Shown: positions 34,479-48,756 of the stretch, piece by piece
How the letters are laid out: every line of letters begins with the position of its first letter
Position numbering within the stretch: the first letter of the stretch is position 1
Assembly: GCA_029204225.1 (NCBI GenBank)
Contig: CM055096.1
Span: 64,655,370 to 64,719,369, forward strand
Reading direction: 5' to 3'
DNA: 64,000 bases
Source of the DNA: Diphasiastrum complanatum
Taxonomy: Eukaryota; Streptophyta; Lycopodiopsida; Lycopodiales; Lycopodiaceae
Made by a program: the position numbers and the translations under genes
Notes under the pieces: model-generated
Seen by the model: the letters and a program-made list of their open reading frames with translations, nothing else
Database searches by the model: none
Told to the model about the DNA's origin: nothing

Positions 34479-35473
34479 GAAAAAAATTACTACAATGTTG
34501 GTCTTTTTATTAAGTTTATTGTGTCATATTAAAAATGCACTACTGATATAAATTTTAGGATTCAAATGAATCTGTATACCATTGTCTTGAGAAGCCATGA
34601 GGTTCTATTTTAGACGTAGTAGCTCGGTAAGTTGTGCTCCTTTGTCCATTTGTATGTAAATGATTTGCTTGAAAGATTTATTGGCACCTTTTTGAACAAG
34701 ACAATCTTGCAAAGGTTGCCCTCTTTGAAGAAATTATCAGTTTGTCGAAGTTCAGTGAATACAAAATTTTCCATAAAGCATTGAACTTTGAAAGTGACCT
34801 CACCTTATTTATTTTGCATATTATGAATTTTGATAGTGAATTCACCTATTTCTTGGCATATGGCTTTTTTTGGTAAGGACATTGTGCTCTTAAAAGGGTC
34901 ATAAAGAAATTTGATAAAAGAGGTTATGACTCATGAAGATGCATATGTGAGACTAGTCAAAAAAAATTTGACCATAAAAAAGGTCTTCCTTGCCATGTTT
35001 TACATTGAGAAAAGATCTAAAATATAGATTTGACCCTTACTCCCAATTTAGTAGCCATTTCAATGTGGCCAACCTCATCATGATTTCATGATCATCTTAT
35101 AGAGTGCAAAGGTCATAAAAAGATCATTTCCAATACATAAATACACATATACAGTAAAAAATCATTCCCAATAAATGCATAAATACATAAATATCGTAGT
35201 ACTTTGTAAGTGAAAACAAAGGATTTAAATATTCTAACACATGGTGCAACTGTTTACAATGGCTAAGTTTATTCCATATGAATTTGATCTTCCCAATTAC
35301 ATTTTCATCTGGCATTTTGATGAAATTTATTACTTTATTCATAATAAAAAAAATTGAATCATTGATAGCTCTTGAGAGAAGAGTCTTCTTCCAAAATCAC
35401 AATGCTAAGAACCCTCATTACGAAAAGTTTTAGGCATTGTATATCCAAGCAAGGTCAGTTTGAAATCTCGAGT
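34479..35473. other. AT-rich intergenic DNA downstream of the P450
   Basis: No frame with recognisable content. On the minus strand it is the 3' flank of the P450 gene. An AATAAA overlaps the P450 stop codon (35473-35478), too early to be the working polyadenylation signal; other AT-rich candidates follow but none stands out. Confidence 0.45.
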
Positions 35474-37200
35474 TTATTCATCATGGTTATGATGCACGAC
35501 GTCGGGTTTCATGTACAAAGGAGTTACTCCACGAGGTGAGGGCACAAGAAGTGGAGGTTTATGCATGCCCACCACAGCACATTCATCTTCTTGCATATCC
35601 ACTTCATTCCCATGTGGTAGATCCCAGTCAAAGCAATGCAATAGACAAGCCAAAGTGTGCTCCACTACACACAACCCTAGCCCCATCCCTACACACTTTC
35701 TCCTCCCAGATCCGAATGGTATGAGCTCGAAGTCCTGCCCCTGCACATTGATGTGGCTGCTCTCTTGTAGAAATCTATCTGGATTGAACTCAAGTGGGTT
35801 CTTCCAAACACTAGCATCACGGCCTATTGCCCATACATTTACCAATACTCGTGTAGCTCTAGGTATGGTGTATCCAGATATCTCACAACTCTCCAAGGAT
35901 TCTCGAGGGATGAGAAGGGGTACCACTGGATGAATCCGGAAGGTTTCCTTCACCACAGCACGAATAAGCTTGAGCTGCGGTATGTCGGATTCATCTACAA
36001 TTCGAGAATTGCCGATTGTAGTGTCAATTTCATGTTGGGCTCGTGCTAGCAGGGCTGGATTGTGTAGTAGCTCAGCCATAGCCCAAATTAGAGTCGCAGA
36101 TGTCGTAGTTGAACCACCTATCAACAAATCCTACAAAAAGATGAAGATGTAATGATCAAATTTCAATTCAAATTCCCCCTGTCTTTTGTTCTAATTCCAA
36201 TAGAAATGCATCACATTAGCTGTGTGAAACCAAGAAAAAGACATACTAATATCACTGCTTTTGCTGAGCTTTTGGAAAGATTATGTATCTGATCCACTCC
36301 GTCAGTTTCAAGGGTCAAAAGAACATCTAACAAATCGTGTGAGTCTTCTCGATCTGTTTTCTCATTTCTGTACTGCACATGTTCATGGATGATATTCTCC
36401 AGCAGGGAATCAAGACGACGATGAACTTTTTTCATCCGATCTTGGTATCCGAAAGGATCAAGCCAAGAGATATAGGGTATAAAGTCTCCAGCATCGAATG
36501 ATCCAAGTAATTGTAAGCCCTCATCAAATAGAGCTTTAAGCTCGGCATTCTCGCGACTGATAGAACCCACAATTCTTTTATCTAGCATCATCCGTGAGAT
36601 TGTGTTGAGTCCCATGGTAGCCAACTTCTCATCAAATTTAACCCCACCTCCAGCTACAGATCCTTTGGAGTCTTTGTAGATGGACTGCAGCATAAATTTT
36701 AATTCCTGAATCCTCATGTTCTTATATCCTTGTAATCTACTTGTCGTAAACAGCTTCGACGTGCATATTCTCCTCAGTAGCCTCCAGTAGGCACCATAAG
36801 GAGCGAATGCAATGCCAGATTGATCATTAACTAAGAGCCGTTTGGCTCCGTTCATTCTTGGGCGAGATGCAAAGACTTGATCGTGTACTTTGAGAACCTG
36901 TTCTACCATGCTAGCTGAGGAGACAACAATAGTTGGAACGGAGCCAAGACGCAGGTACATGAGCTCTCCATGCTTCCTCGAAAGCTTATATAAGATTTGA
37001 TGAGGAGGCTTTATACCAAGCTGATGAAGATTTCCTAGCACGGGCCAAGGCCAAGGACCAGGAGGCAAATGCAGCTGTCTTTGCTGAGAAACAATATAAT
37101 AACCACAGTACATTGCCATTGCTACTACCATCACTTGAAAACCAACCAATTGCAAGCTCCCCACCATCTCTGTTGCAGCCAAAGCAACACTTGTTTGCAT
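35474..37200 (-). CDS. A-type (CYP71-clan-like) cytochrome P450, two exons
   Basis: Minus strand; exon 1 is 37200-36247 (318 codons) and exon 2 is 36130-35474 (218 codons plus TAA), separated by a 116-bp intron with GT (36246-36245) and AG borders, phase 0, at the position common in A-type plant P450s just before the I-helix. The 536-residue protein has an N-terminal membrane anchor (about 15-38), hinge PPGPWPWPVLGN (46-57), C-helix WRLLR (139-143), I-helix GGSTTTS (323-329), K-helix ETFR (380-383), FNPDRF (432-437) and haem loop FGSGRRKCVG (456-465, ligand Cys463). All core residues are present, so it is probably functional in the ER membrane as a monooxygenase using a P450 reductase. The I-helix acid of A/G-G-x-D/E-T is Thr326, which is unusual. 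The substrate cannot be told; similarity to flavonoid or terpenoid hydroxylases is only at clan level. Confidence 0.93.
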
Positions 37201-37267
37201 TTTTTAGCAAAATAAATTGAGTGATCCAGTGATTCCAAATTTTCAGGATAGAGATTATGATCTCAGC

Positions 37268-37277
37268 TCTATACATA
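37268..37277 (-). promoter_or_regulatory. possible TATA box of the P450
   Basis: Minus-strand TATGTATAGA about 70 bp upstream of the P450 start codon, within a plausible range for a short 5' UTR. Weak match, no other element seen. Confidence 0.25.
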
Positions 37278-37289
37278 CCAATCACTCTA

Positions 37290-37949
37290 GCTCATAATGC
37301 TAGCTATTGTCTAGACATATGATATTTATGCGCACTACATATATTCTACAGCTTAGAGAATAGTTGGAGGGGTTGGGAACAAATATATTCTCATAGCAAT
37401 TATCAAGAATAGACAAGTTGGAAAAAACAAGAAATCTTCCCACATTAGACAGGCGGTCTAGACTTTTACGACAATCACAAGCATAGACAAAAAGAAAAAG
37501 ATCTTTGCCACATGGAAGGTTGATATATTTGGCACCTTGTGTCTTTTGTGCATTTGTACCAATGTTTGTAAGAGAGTTTCAAGCTAGAATTATATAAAAA
37601 GTTTCAAGCTAATCTTGTATAAGCATTCTAATAAGCATTCTAATGAAGTCGATAAAAGACTACAATAAACTCCTAATTTTTGGTCTTGCCTTGCACACGC
37701 AATACTGTGTGTTGAGGTCGGTCAATGGAGTTTGGAAAAAAGTCAATGTTAAAGGATAATTTGTGCTAGCGGCCTAAACTTTTAAGACATGAATCTTGGT
37801 TGAGGGCCAAGTGATCACAAATGTGGAATCAGATCAGGGAAATCATTTTTTGTCACTACATCACTTGTTCAATCTTCTCCCGAGGTTTATCACCAATTGT
37901 GAGAGCAATTTCAAGGTATGTTGTTGCAGTTGAATAAAAAACAAAAGCT
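37290..37949. other. intergenic between P450 and YGGT frame
   Basis: The start codons point away from each other (P450 minus, YGGT plus), so this 0.7-kb stretch would contain both promoters if both genes are live. AT-rich; no firm promoter element for the YGGT frame was found. Several CAG acceptor-like sites after T-rich stretches precede 37985. Confidence 0.4.
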
Positions 37950-38417
37950 ATGTCTAAAAATCTGACAAAAAATATATTTTCAGTTGTAAGGCCACTGGCA
38001 CAAGAGGAAGCAAAAGCACTGACGGGTTTAATTGCAAGCTTAAGACATGCCACTGTGTCGTTATGCCTTGCGGCAATTAGTCAAGTTCCTCCTTTAAGCA
38101 CTCCGCTTACAGTGGTTGCTGTTGGGATGGCCAAGTGGCTTGAGCTTTACAACGACGTACTGATGATGCATGTGCTTTTGAGTTGGTTTTTTAACATTTT
38201 TTGGGACCGACAACCACTGCAAGCCATTTGGGATATGTGTGACTGCTATCTCAATTTATTCCAAAATCTCATCTTGCCGATTCTCAATGCATTGGATGTA
38301 AGTCCCATGCTTGCTTTTTTGTTCGGACTTTTGGCTTCGATCTTAAATACAACTGTGCACGGATGTCAATGCACTATTCGAAGGGGAAATGCTCTTGGAG
38401 GTACACTGCCCCCATAA
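37950..38417 (+). CDS. YGGT-domain (YlmG-like) membrane protein frame
   Basis: 155 codons from ATG 37950 (in-frame TAA upstream). Residues 55-135 match the YGGT family: a first membrane segment VLMMHVLLSWFFN (70-82), the loop CDCYLNLFQNLILP (97-110), then LDVSPMLAFLFGLL (115-128) as second membrane segment. Plant YlmG proteins sit in plastid membranes and are linked to nucleoid distribution or cytochrome b6 maturation. Conserved residues are altered: DPYL is DCYL, FR is FQ, and PPxGG is PILNA. No transit peptide is visible, and TATTTTCAG just before codon 12 is a good 3' splice site, so the ATG may be spurious and this may be a downstream exon. A partial or decaying gene is equally possible. 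Confidence 0.6.
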   Translation: MSKNLTKNIFSVVRPLAQEEAKALTGLIASLRHATVSLCLAAISQVPPLSTPLTVVAVGMAKWLELYNDVLMMHVLLSWFFNIFWDRQPLQAIWDMCDCYLNLFQNLILPILNALDVSPMLAFLFGLLASILNTTVHGCQCTIRRGNALGGTLPP

Positions 38418-38430
38418 ACTTAAGGTTTGA

Positions 38431-38520
38431 CCCAACGAGGTTGGCTCAGCTGGTTAGCTTGGCATCCGAAGTTTCTTTGGTCCCAAGTTCGAGCCTTCCC
38501 TTGGAAACCAAGAAGCATAA
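38431..38520 (+). mobile_element. tRNA-derived SINE head (pol III promoter)
   Basis: A-box TGGCTCAGCTGG (38442-38453) and B-box AGTTCGAGCC (38486-38495) with 32 bp between them, the geometry of an internal tRNA promoter. It does not fold as a tRNA: acceptor and anticodon arms do not pair. Plant SINEs of the Au type begin in just this way (GGCTCAGCTGGTTAG ... GGTTCGA). It lies just downstream of the YGGT frame. The 3' end and target duplication could not be defined. Confidence 0.65.
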
Positions 38521-41546
<3,026 letters not shown>

Positions 41547-42235
41547 CTATCGTGATTTATAACTAACACGGCAGGCAGGTAGGATCTTACTTGGTTGTTT
41601 TGGACAGTCTTTGAGACTATGTTTTCTGACACAGTCGGGACATTCGGCGTGGTACTTGGTCTTGACTGGACAATCAACCATGAAGTGGCCGGTTTCACCA
41701 TAGATGAAACATCTGTTGTTCAATGGCCCTTGCGTAATGGCATAGCCATCTTGTATGGCTAGTGGTTTTGGACTTTCTGGTGGATATTCATGATAAGTCA
41801 AGGAATGTCCAGATTGTGACGATTGTTCTTCATATTGTTGGACTATATGTGCTTGGATAGGCTGATATGAAGGACAAGCATCAGCAGGATGTGTAGCCCG
41901 GCAATGTGGACACCATATTGGTTTTCGTTTATAAGGTACCTGTGCAGGGTTTGGCTGACCAGGCATACTACGTTGGATAGACTTCAGGGTATTTTGAAAC
42001 TCATTGGTGAGTTTCTCCATTTGCAGTTGATGTTGCTTAGTAAGCAACTCCAACTGGGATTTCTAAAGCTGATCTTTAGTATCCTCGATTGGCTTCGACT
42101 CATGGACAGGAGCACGTGGTGCTCTCCTTTCCCTGTATTCGTCAACATATAATTTGTCGTCTTCTTCCTTGATGGAATCAAACATAGCTAACTTTAGGCT
42201 CGTATATTCATCATTGGATTTAAGCTCGCATCTGA
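41547..42235 (-). pseudogene. retrotransposon gag fragment with zinc knuckles
   Basis: Minus strand. EEDDKLYVDEYRERRAPRAP and then, past a TAG at 42063-42065 in KDQL-stop-KSQ, a coiled-coil segment (LELLTKQHQLQMEKLTNEFQ), a cysteine/histidine cluster WCPHCRATHPADAC, and CFIYGETGHFMVDC. The last has the spacing of a CCHC knuckle but Tyr in place of the second Cys. A further CPDCVRKHSLKDC cluster follows. The frame ends at 41547. This looks like a Ty3/Gypsy-type gag. It is directly fused, in the same orientation, to the broken Copia A reverse transcriptase at about 42236, so it is a junction of two elements. Confidence 0.65.
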
Positions 42236-45200
42236 TCCATCTTGGAAGGCCGACTAAAAAGTATTGACTTAACGTGCTAACAATGTATGCTAGATCTGGT
42301 CAGGTGCACAACATGGCATACATTAAAGATCCTATAAGTGAACAATAAGGGTACTTCGCTAAGTCGAGTACTTCACTTTCAGAATCAGCACAAGAAGGTT
42401 TACTCAAAACTATACTTGGATCCATTGGTGTATCAACTAGTTTGCAATCAAACATGTGAAACTTTTTTAGAATGTCTTCTAGGTATTTCTACTGGCTAAG
42501 ATAGATCTTCTTTTGAAGTCTATTTCTAGTAATGTGAATTCCTAATAAAGAATGAATAGTGCCTAGATCAATCATGTCAAATTCTTTTGACAGATCACTC
42601 TTAGTAGTGTGTAGTAAAGAAGTGTTGTTAGATAGAATAAATGTATCATCTACGTATAGAGCTATGTGAACTGAATTGACACCTATATATTTGAAATAAA
42701 CATTACAATCAGCTGAATTGTTTGCAAAACCTAGTTGAATGAGATAAGCATTGATTCTTTCAAACCAGGCCCTTGCGGCTTGCTTCAAGCCATAGATTGC
42801 TTTGTGTAACTTGCATACTTTGTGCTCTTGGCCTTTGACTTCAAATCCTTTGGGTTGGAAGGTATACAACTCCTATTCGACATAATCGTTGATGAATTTT
42901 GTTTTGACATCCATTTGATGCATTTTGAGGTCTTCAGTGGCTACTAATGCAATGAGAGCCCTGATTGACTGTATTTTGACAACAGGACTGAAATTTTTTT
43001 GATAATCCACTCCTTGAGTGAATCCTTTAGCCACCAGCTGTGCTTTCCATTTAGCAATGGAACCATCAGAGTTGATCTTCTTCTTGAAGATCCACTTGGT
43101 GTCGATGACTCTCTTGTGAGTGGGGAAGTCGATCAGTGTCCATGTTTGGTTCATCAAAAGTGAGTTGTTTCCATTGCTTCTTTTCACTTCACAACATCCT
43201 TAGAGTCGATTGTTTCGGCTAGGGTCTCTGGATCTCCAGTTGAAGTCTAGAATGATTGAGGTGTATACCTCTCAAAAACTGTTCGGATTCTTGAGGATCT
43301 GCAAATAATTGGTTTGACCAGAATTGATTGGTGTCTCTTCTTGAATTTCTCTAGATTTGTTCGAGCTAGCTTGATGTGGTCTTTGGACTGGTGTTGTTGA
43401 CTGCTCGACTTTGTAGTTGCAGCTGCAGGTTTTGTAGAAGAAACATCATGGGTGGAAGATTCTATGTTGTGTAAAATATGATGAAATGACACAACATCAT
43501 CTGTCAATGGTTGTTTGAAGTCATAGAACAAATCTTCTTTGAAGATTACATCCCTTGAGACAAATGCTACATTGGTGGACATAAACTTTATAAGTTTATG
43601 TTCATTAGGATAGCCAATGAAAATACATTTATTTGACCTCTGGTCTAGTTTCTTCCTGAGCTGTTTAGGAACATGAACAAAACATATAAAACCAAAGATT
43701 TTTAAATGACTGACTCTAGGCTTGTGTCCATGCCATACTTGATAAGGAGTTTTGTCATTGACAGCTTTTGTGTTGGATCGGTTTTGTACATAACAGGTTG
43801 TGGCAGTAACTTTTGACCAAAATTTCGTAAGTTGTAAATTGTCTTCGAATGCCATGTTTGGCCAGATAGTCTCACATCTCATTGGAGATGTATTCACCAC
43901 CACCATCATTTCGGAGTGCTTTCACCTTTCTAGATGTTTGGGTTTCAATCGTGACCTTGAATTTCTTGAAGCATTCAAAGCTTCCGATTTATGCTTTATG
44001 AACATGATTGTAGACCACCTAGAATAATCATCTATGAAGGTGATAAAATAAAGTGCATCTCCTAAGGATGGAGTTGGCATTAAACAAAGATCACTATGTA
44101 CAAGATCTAGTACATGTTTTTTCTTGATGGAATGTGTTCTGGGAAATCTACTTCTAGAGTGTTTACCATAAATGCAAGATTCACAGAATAATGATTTCCT
44201 ATCTAATGAAAGAAGGAAATCCAATCCATCAACTAAATTGTTACAACGCATGTAAGAAAGAGACCTTATATTGATGTGTCCAAATTGACCATGCCACAGT
44301 AAGGCCTGATCATTTACATTTTCATGAGTAGTAGCTAATGCAATTGAGTCAAACAAAATGTACAAATTTCCTACTCAACTACAAGTAGTCAGAGTAGTAT
44401 CCTTGTCAAAGATCACACACTGTTCAGAAGAAAATGTAACAACGTAGCCCTCATCAGTTATGTTTGAAATTGATAATAGGTTCTTAGATAACTGAGGTAC
44501 ATGAAGGACATTCGAAACAGAAATAGAGAGTGCATTTTTTAATGCAATCTTGACAGTTCCTTTGCCTTTCATGCGGATGGTACTAGAATATCCAAGGCAG
44601 ATAAATTCATCTCTGTCATAAGCTGCATACTCGGTAAACCATTCTCTTCAAGGAGCCATGTGTTGGGTAGCACCCACTGTCAACATATCAGTTGTCATAG
44701 TTTGCAATGCTACTATTGTAATCCATTAATAGTTCTGATGGTTTGTCTTCATCAGAGGTTTGATCCTTAAATTCGACTGTGTTGGTAGAGTCTGATTGTT
44801 GGTGTTGCTGCTTCTTAGCCTCATTGTAGATTCAGATGCGACAATCCTTGATGTCATGGTTCACCCTCTTGCAGTATCTGCAAAAGAGTTTCTTTCTCGA
44901 TCCACTGCTCTCTGGTTGAGTTAAAGGCTCTGATGCTGCTGCTTCTGCACTTGATTCTTGCCCTTGAAGTTGTTGTTCTTCTTTGTGTATAATTCTAGGA
45001 CTTGTCTTTGATCGGCAGTTCACCGGTCTTTCTCCGTATTTTTTCTTGAAGAAGATCACCGATGACCCTTTGAAGAGTTAGGTCAGGTTGAGTGGAGATT
45101 AGCACGATAAAGTGCTCATCAGACTTTGGTAAAGAAGAAAGCAAGGTCATTACAGCATCATCATCCTGAATAGCACATCCTACAACTGACAATTGATCTA

Positions 45201-45678
45201 GTAAAGATTTAAAATTGTTGATGTGAGAAGTGATGGCTGTAGAATCAGACAATCTGAGCGTAAAGAACTTTCTTCTAAGGTGTAATCGTGTGATAACATC
45301 TTGAGTCTCATACAAATTTGATGATAAATCTAATGCTTCCTTAGAGGATTTGCATGTGGTAACATGAGATATTTGGGAGTCGGCTAGATTCAGTGTGATC
45401 GATGCTAGGGCCTTCTGATCTTTGATCTTCTATGCCTTTGCTAGCTCATGATCATTGTTGTCTGGTTTCGGGACTGACCTATCTACAACTTCTTAAATAT
45501 CTCTATCTGTAAGCATCATCTGAAGTTTTAACTTCCAGATATAGAAGTTAGATCCGTTGAATCTATCAATGATTCTAACTTCATTAGATGAAGAAGATTA
45601 AGTGTTACCAGTAAGAGACATACTGACAGTAATTGAAATGGAAAGACTCTCGGCTTATTTAACTGAGCTATGATACCA
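42236..45678 (-). pseudogene. Copia A gag-pol, truncated in RT
   Basis: Minus strand, internal region of a Ty1/Copia element. Gag 45315-44995 (TRLHLRRKFFTLRLSDSTAI), zinc knuckle CRYCKRVNHDIKDC near 44850, protease region with VLHVPQLSKNLLS (44572-44375) although the DSG core carries a TGA for Trp, integrase zinc domain and core 44365-43922 (WHGQFGHINIRSL, CESCIYGKHSR, LVHSDL, FIDDYSRW), integrase C-terminal part 43909-43247 (PKQLRKKLDQRSNKCIFIGY), RT 43187-42489 with TKWIFKKKINSDGS, YGLKQA and the catalytic LYVDD, continuing to LVGLP at about 42240, where it is cut. RNase H and 3' LTR are missing. Frameshifts separate the segments; stops include TGA for Arg and Trp and TAG. Same family as Copia B. 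Confidence 0.9.
45667..45678 (-). other. primer-binding site of Copia A
   Basis: Minus strand TGGTATCATAGC, one change from TGGTATCAGAGC, two bases from the LTR border at 45681. Confidence 0.8.
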
Positions 45679-45680
45679 AC

Positions 45681-46795
45681 TGTGGGAGCATTGCAGAAAC
45701 GAGGGGGGCCTGATATCCGGATGGAGAAAAGGTTTGGAGAGAACAATAAAATGCAAAATAATTCTCTGTTTCGTGCGTTCTAGGAATGTTAAATTAATTG
45801 CGTGTTCAAATACAAGTCTGAGCACATCCAACAAAGAGTGTTGAATCATTGTTAATCAGTTTGAGTGAAGGTTCAATTTAGAATTAGAATAATGGTGCAA
45901 CAAAATAGCGCTTGTTCCTTAGGTGTCAAAGACAGCCGTTGTTTGATCAAATTCAAAGGAATCAAAGACGTCCGTGATTTGATCAGACTGAGTGAATGAG
46001 CAAGACAAGTATATATGAGAAATACAATCAATCACAACATGGTATATCTACGTTAGACACAGACATGGTATATCGAATTTTTGTAAATGGACATTGTCTC
46101 GAAATTCTCAAGTCCATTTTTGAAATTGGATTTTGCCAAAGTCCAAAATTAATTGATACAATGTTAGATATGAAAAGCATTGCTTTTGTATATTACACTG
46201 AAAATGCTTGTCATGGAGAAAGAGCAACGTAAATGGTTATAGTTTGAAAAACGGTGGCGTAACTCGGATGGAAATCTTTCGCTCTTTTTGCACTCGGCTA
46301 AATGAGAGTTGGAGATGTATTTATACACATCCTTGTTTATTACAAGAATCGCTTCACTAACCTATAATTACAAGACTAGTTTAGTTTAAAGTATGTACTT
46401 AGTCATGAGATTATGTACAATGACATCTATACAAGTAAATAATAGTCAAATGACTCGAAGTCGCAGATTGTCGCATTTTTTGCATACTTCGGTCTCTCAC
46501 TTTGCATATTTCAGGCTTTTTCCAAAGTAGTGGAATGATCAAACTTCAAAGTAGAACCAACTGTCACATACTTCGCATATTTCCGAAGTAGTTAAAACTG
46601 TCGATCATTCAAGTATATTGCTTTGTCACATTTTAGAAAAGTGCGAACTGTGCGACAAACAGTCCATTTCTGTAGACTGTTGCGAAGACAATGTATTTTT
46701 GCAGACTGTTTGAAAATAGTGACTTGTTGAAGTTGTCGATGAAGTCATGCACTTCGGATACTTCGAATAGAAGTAGAGCACCTGATCCTTGTGGA
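45681..46795 (-). repeat. 5' LTR of Copia A
   Basis: Minus strand; right-hand end (45681) fixed by the primer site, far end inferred where Copia D integrase homology begins (about 46796). TATA box TATAAATAC on the minus strand near 46310-46318. A segment around 45920-45995 with GTGTCAAAGAC and TTTGATCA words matches, in reverse complement, 58735-58805 of the Copia B LTR, confirming the family. The upstream part is rich in TTCGCA, GTCGCA and ACTTCG words. Confidence 0.7.
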
Positions 46796-48256
46796 AAATT
46801 GGTTCTCTCTTGCTTTCTTGAACTTAACAAAGACATCATACACTTCATCTTTGTTCTTTAGTAGATAGATCCAACAAAATCTACTAAAATTATCATGAAA
46901 GCTACATACATCTTAGCTCCACTATTGTTGATTGTAGTAGTTCCATGAATATCCGAATGTACAAGTTGAAAAGGCTTTGTAGATCTAGATGTAGATCTAG
47001 TAGAAGGTAGTCTATGTGACTTAGACAAAGCACAAGACTCATAAACATGATTGATGCCACTTAAGGAACTTGGAAGACCTATCACAACCTTCTTTCTAGC
47101 CATTACCTTCAATGACTTGAAGTTGAGGTGTCCCGTCCTTTTATGCCAAACCTCTTGAATAGGTATTTGCTCTCTTGAAACACATCCAACTTGCTTAGCA
47201 ATAACACAAGCATATAGTTTGAACAAGTTCCCTTGTCTTTTACCTTTTTCAATCAAGACATCCTTCCTTTTGATCATATAAGCATCTCCATCAAACTCAA
47301 CCTTGAGGCCTTTACTAGAAATTAACTCACACTAAGCAAATTCTTGGTAATAGATGGAATAAACAAGACATCCTCTAAATGAACATTCCTATTTGTAGAG
47401 AGAAATAGGAATTGTGCCAATCCCTGTGATTGCACACTCACCATCATTGGCCGTGTAGATCACCCTCTTGTCATCTTCATATGCCAACAAAGAAGTGAAG
47501 TACTCTTTGTGAAAAGTCATGTGTGAACTTGCTCCACTATCAATCCACCAGGGATCTAGATCTCCATCATTAGCAAGCATACATGAAGACATCACAAAAG
47601 CATCATCATTTGCATCTTGAACATCCAAACCGTCCTCATCAAGAGTAAGATTACCTTGCTTGTCTCCTTGATCTCTCTTCTTCTTGTAGCACTAACTTGC
47701 AAAGTGTCCTTTGATGCCACAATAGAAGCACTTGAGCTTTGATCTATTCTTCTTTTTGCCATTTGAAGAAGCATCCACCTGATCTTGCCCTTTAGACCAT
47801 TTCCTTTTTCTTTTGCCCTTGAATTTGCCCTTTGTGAACATGGCCCCCTCTTGAAGTGTCGATGTAGATCCACCTCTCGCTTGAAGCCCATATTCTACAT
47901 TGATCAAGATCTCTTGAAGATCCATCAAACTTCGCAAAGTCTTTTGAATAGCAATACTTTGAACAATGTTAGCATGAGCCAACAATCCATTAAGAATAAC
48001 TTGAACAAGCTCTCCTTCCTTAATGCTCTCATCAATGCAATCCAACTCATTATTCAATGCTTTCATCCTCAAAATAAAAGTATTTGGACTTTCTTCACTC
48101 TTTTGCAAACAAGAAAATATTTGCCTTCTTAGAGTCAACACTCTAGAAGTAGACTCGGATTCATAAAGCTTCTTCAATGAATCCCAAGCATCCTTAGATG
48201 AAATACTCTTACCAGCCACCTTGAGAAGCTCATTAGTAACATTCATCTTGATCATG
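46796..48256 (-). pseudogene. Copia D gag (C-terminal part), protease, integrase start
   Basis: Minus strand, downstream half of a Copia element cut by Gypsy-1. Gag from 48256 (KMNVTNELLKVAGKS; SRVLTLRRQIFS), zinc knuckle CFYCGIKGHFAS-stop-C with TAG (47692-47694) replacing the residue before the last Cys, protease WWIDSGASSHMTF with DSGAS (47389-47628), integrase zinc domain WHKRTGHLNFKSLKVM followed by VYESCALSKSHR, where the first CxxC cysteine is Tyr, then LVHSDIHG with the first catalytic Asp. After a frameshift near 46880 the core continues (CWIYLLKNKDEVYDVFVKFK) and breaks off at about 46796 into LTR A. Frame across 47692 is otherwise continuous. Confidence 0.88.
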
Positions 48257-48261
48257 TGTAT
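48257..48261. other. target-site duplication of Gypsy-1, left
   Basis: TGTAT, repeated at 54918-54922. Removing Gypsy-1 and one TGTAT rejoins the Copia D gag in the same reading frame, which verifies the insertion. Confidence 0.95.
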
Positions 48262-48712
48262 AGTTATGAACGTAGCCACGGCTGATCTAGATTTAGTTTA
48301 TGAAAGCATCACATAAGCAAGACTTAACCCTAGAAAGCAGGAGAGAGAAAGCTTAAAGAGACTAAAGAAGGAGATCATATCATAAGCCAAGTAACAAATG
48401 ACACAGAATCCCTACTTATAGCCAAGAGGAAGCCCTAAAAGGAAGCTTCCAGTGGCTAGGGCCAAACTAAGAGGGAAAATAGTGCGCCCTCCAAGAAGGC
48501 CCCCACTTTCAGTAATATGACCAAATTACCAATATAGTGAATCATAGGGCCCAAGGCCAATAATATGGTCTAAATGTCAATAATAGGACCCAAGGCCAAC
48601 CATATAGTCTAAATGTCAAACAATGAATAAAAAAGGGCCCAAAGCCTGCCTATGCATAAAGTAAAGTAAATGTAAATGGACATGGCGAATGTAATGAGCC
48701 GAGTCCATAACT
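48262..48712 (-). repeat. 3' LTR of Gypsy-1
   Basis: 451 bp. TATA-like sequence CTATAAGTAGGG on the minus strand near 48412-48423. The internal side abuts the polypurine tract. Confidence 0.95.
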
Positions 48713-48756
48713 CTCCCCGAGACAAAAATAAGACCCAACTACCATAAAGGACTGGA

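Noticed and set aside
35473-35478. AATAAA as the P450 polyadenylation signal
   Set aside because: It overlaps the stop codon; cleavage would leave almost no 3' UTR. Coincidence is more likely.
38431-38520. Functional tRNA gene
   Set aside because: A and B boxes are present, but acceptor, D and anticodon stems do not pair, so it is a SINE head rather than a tRNA.
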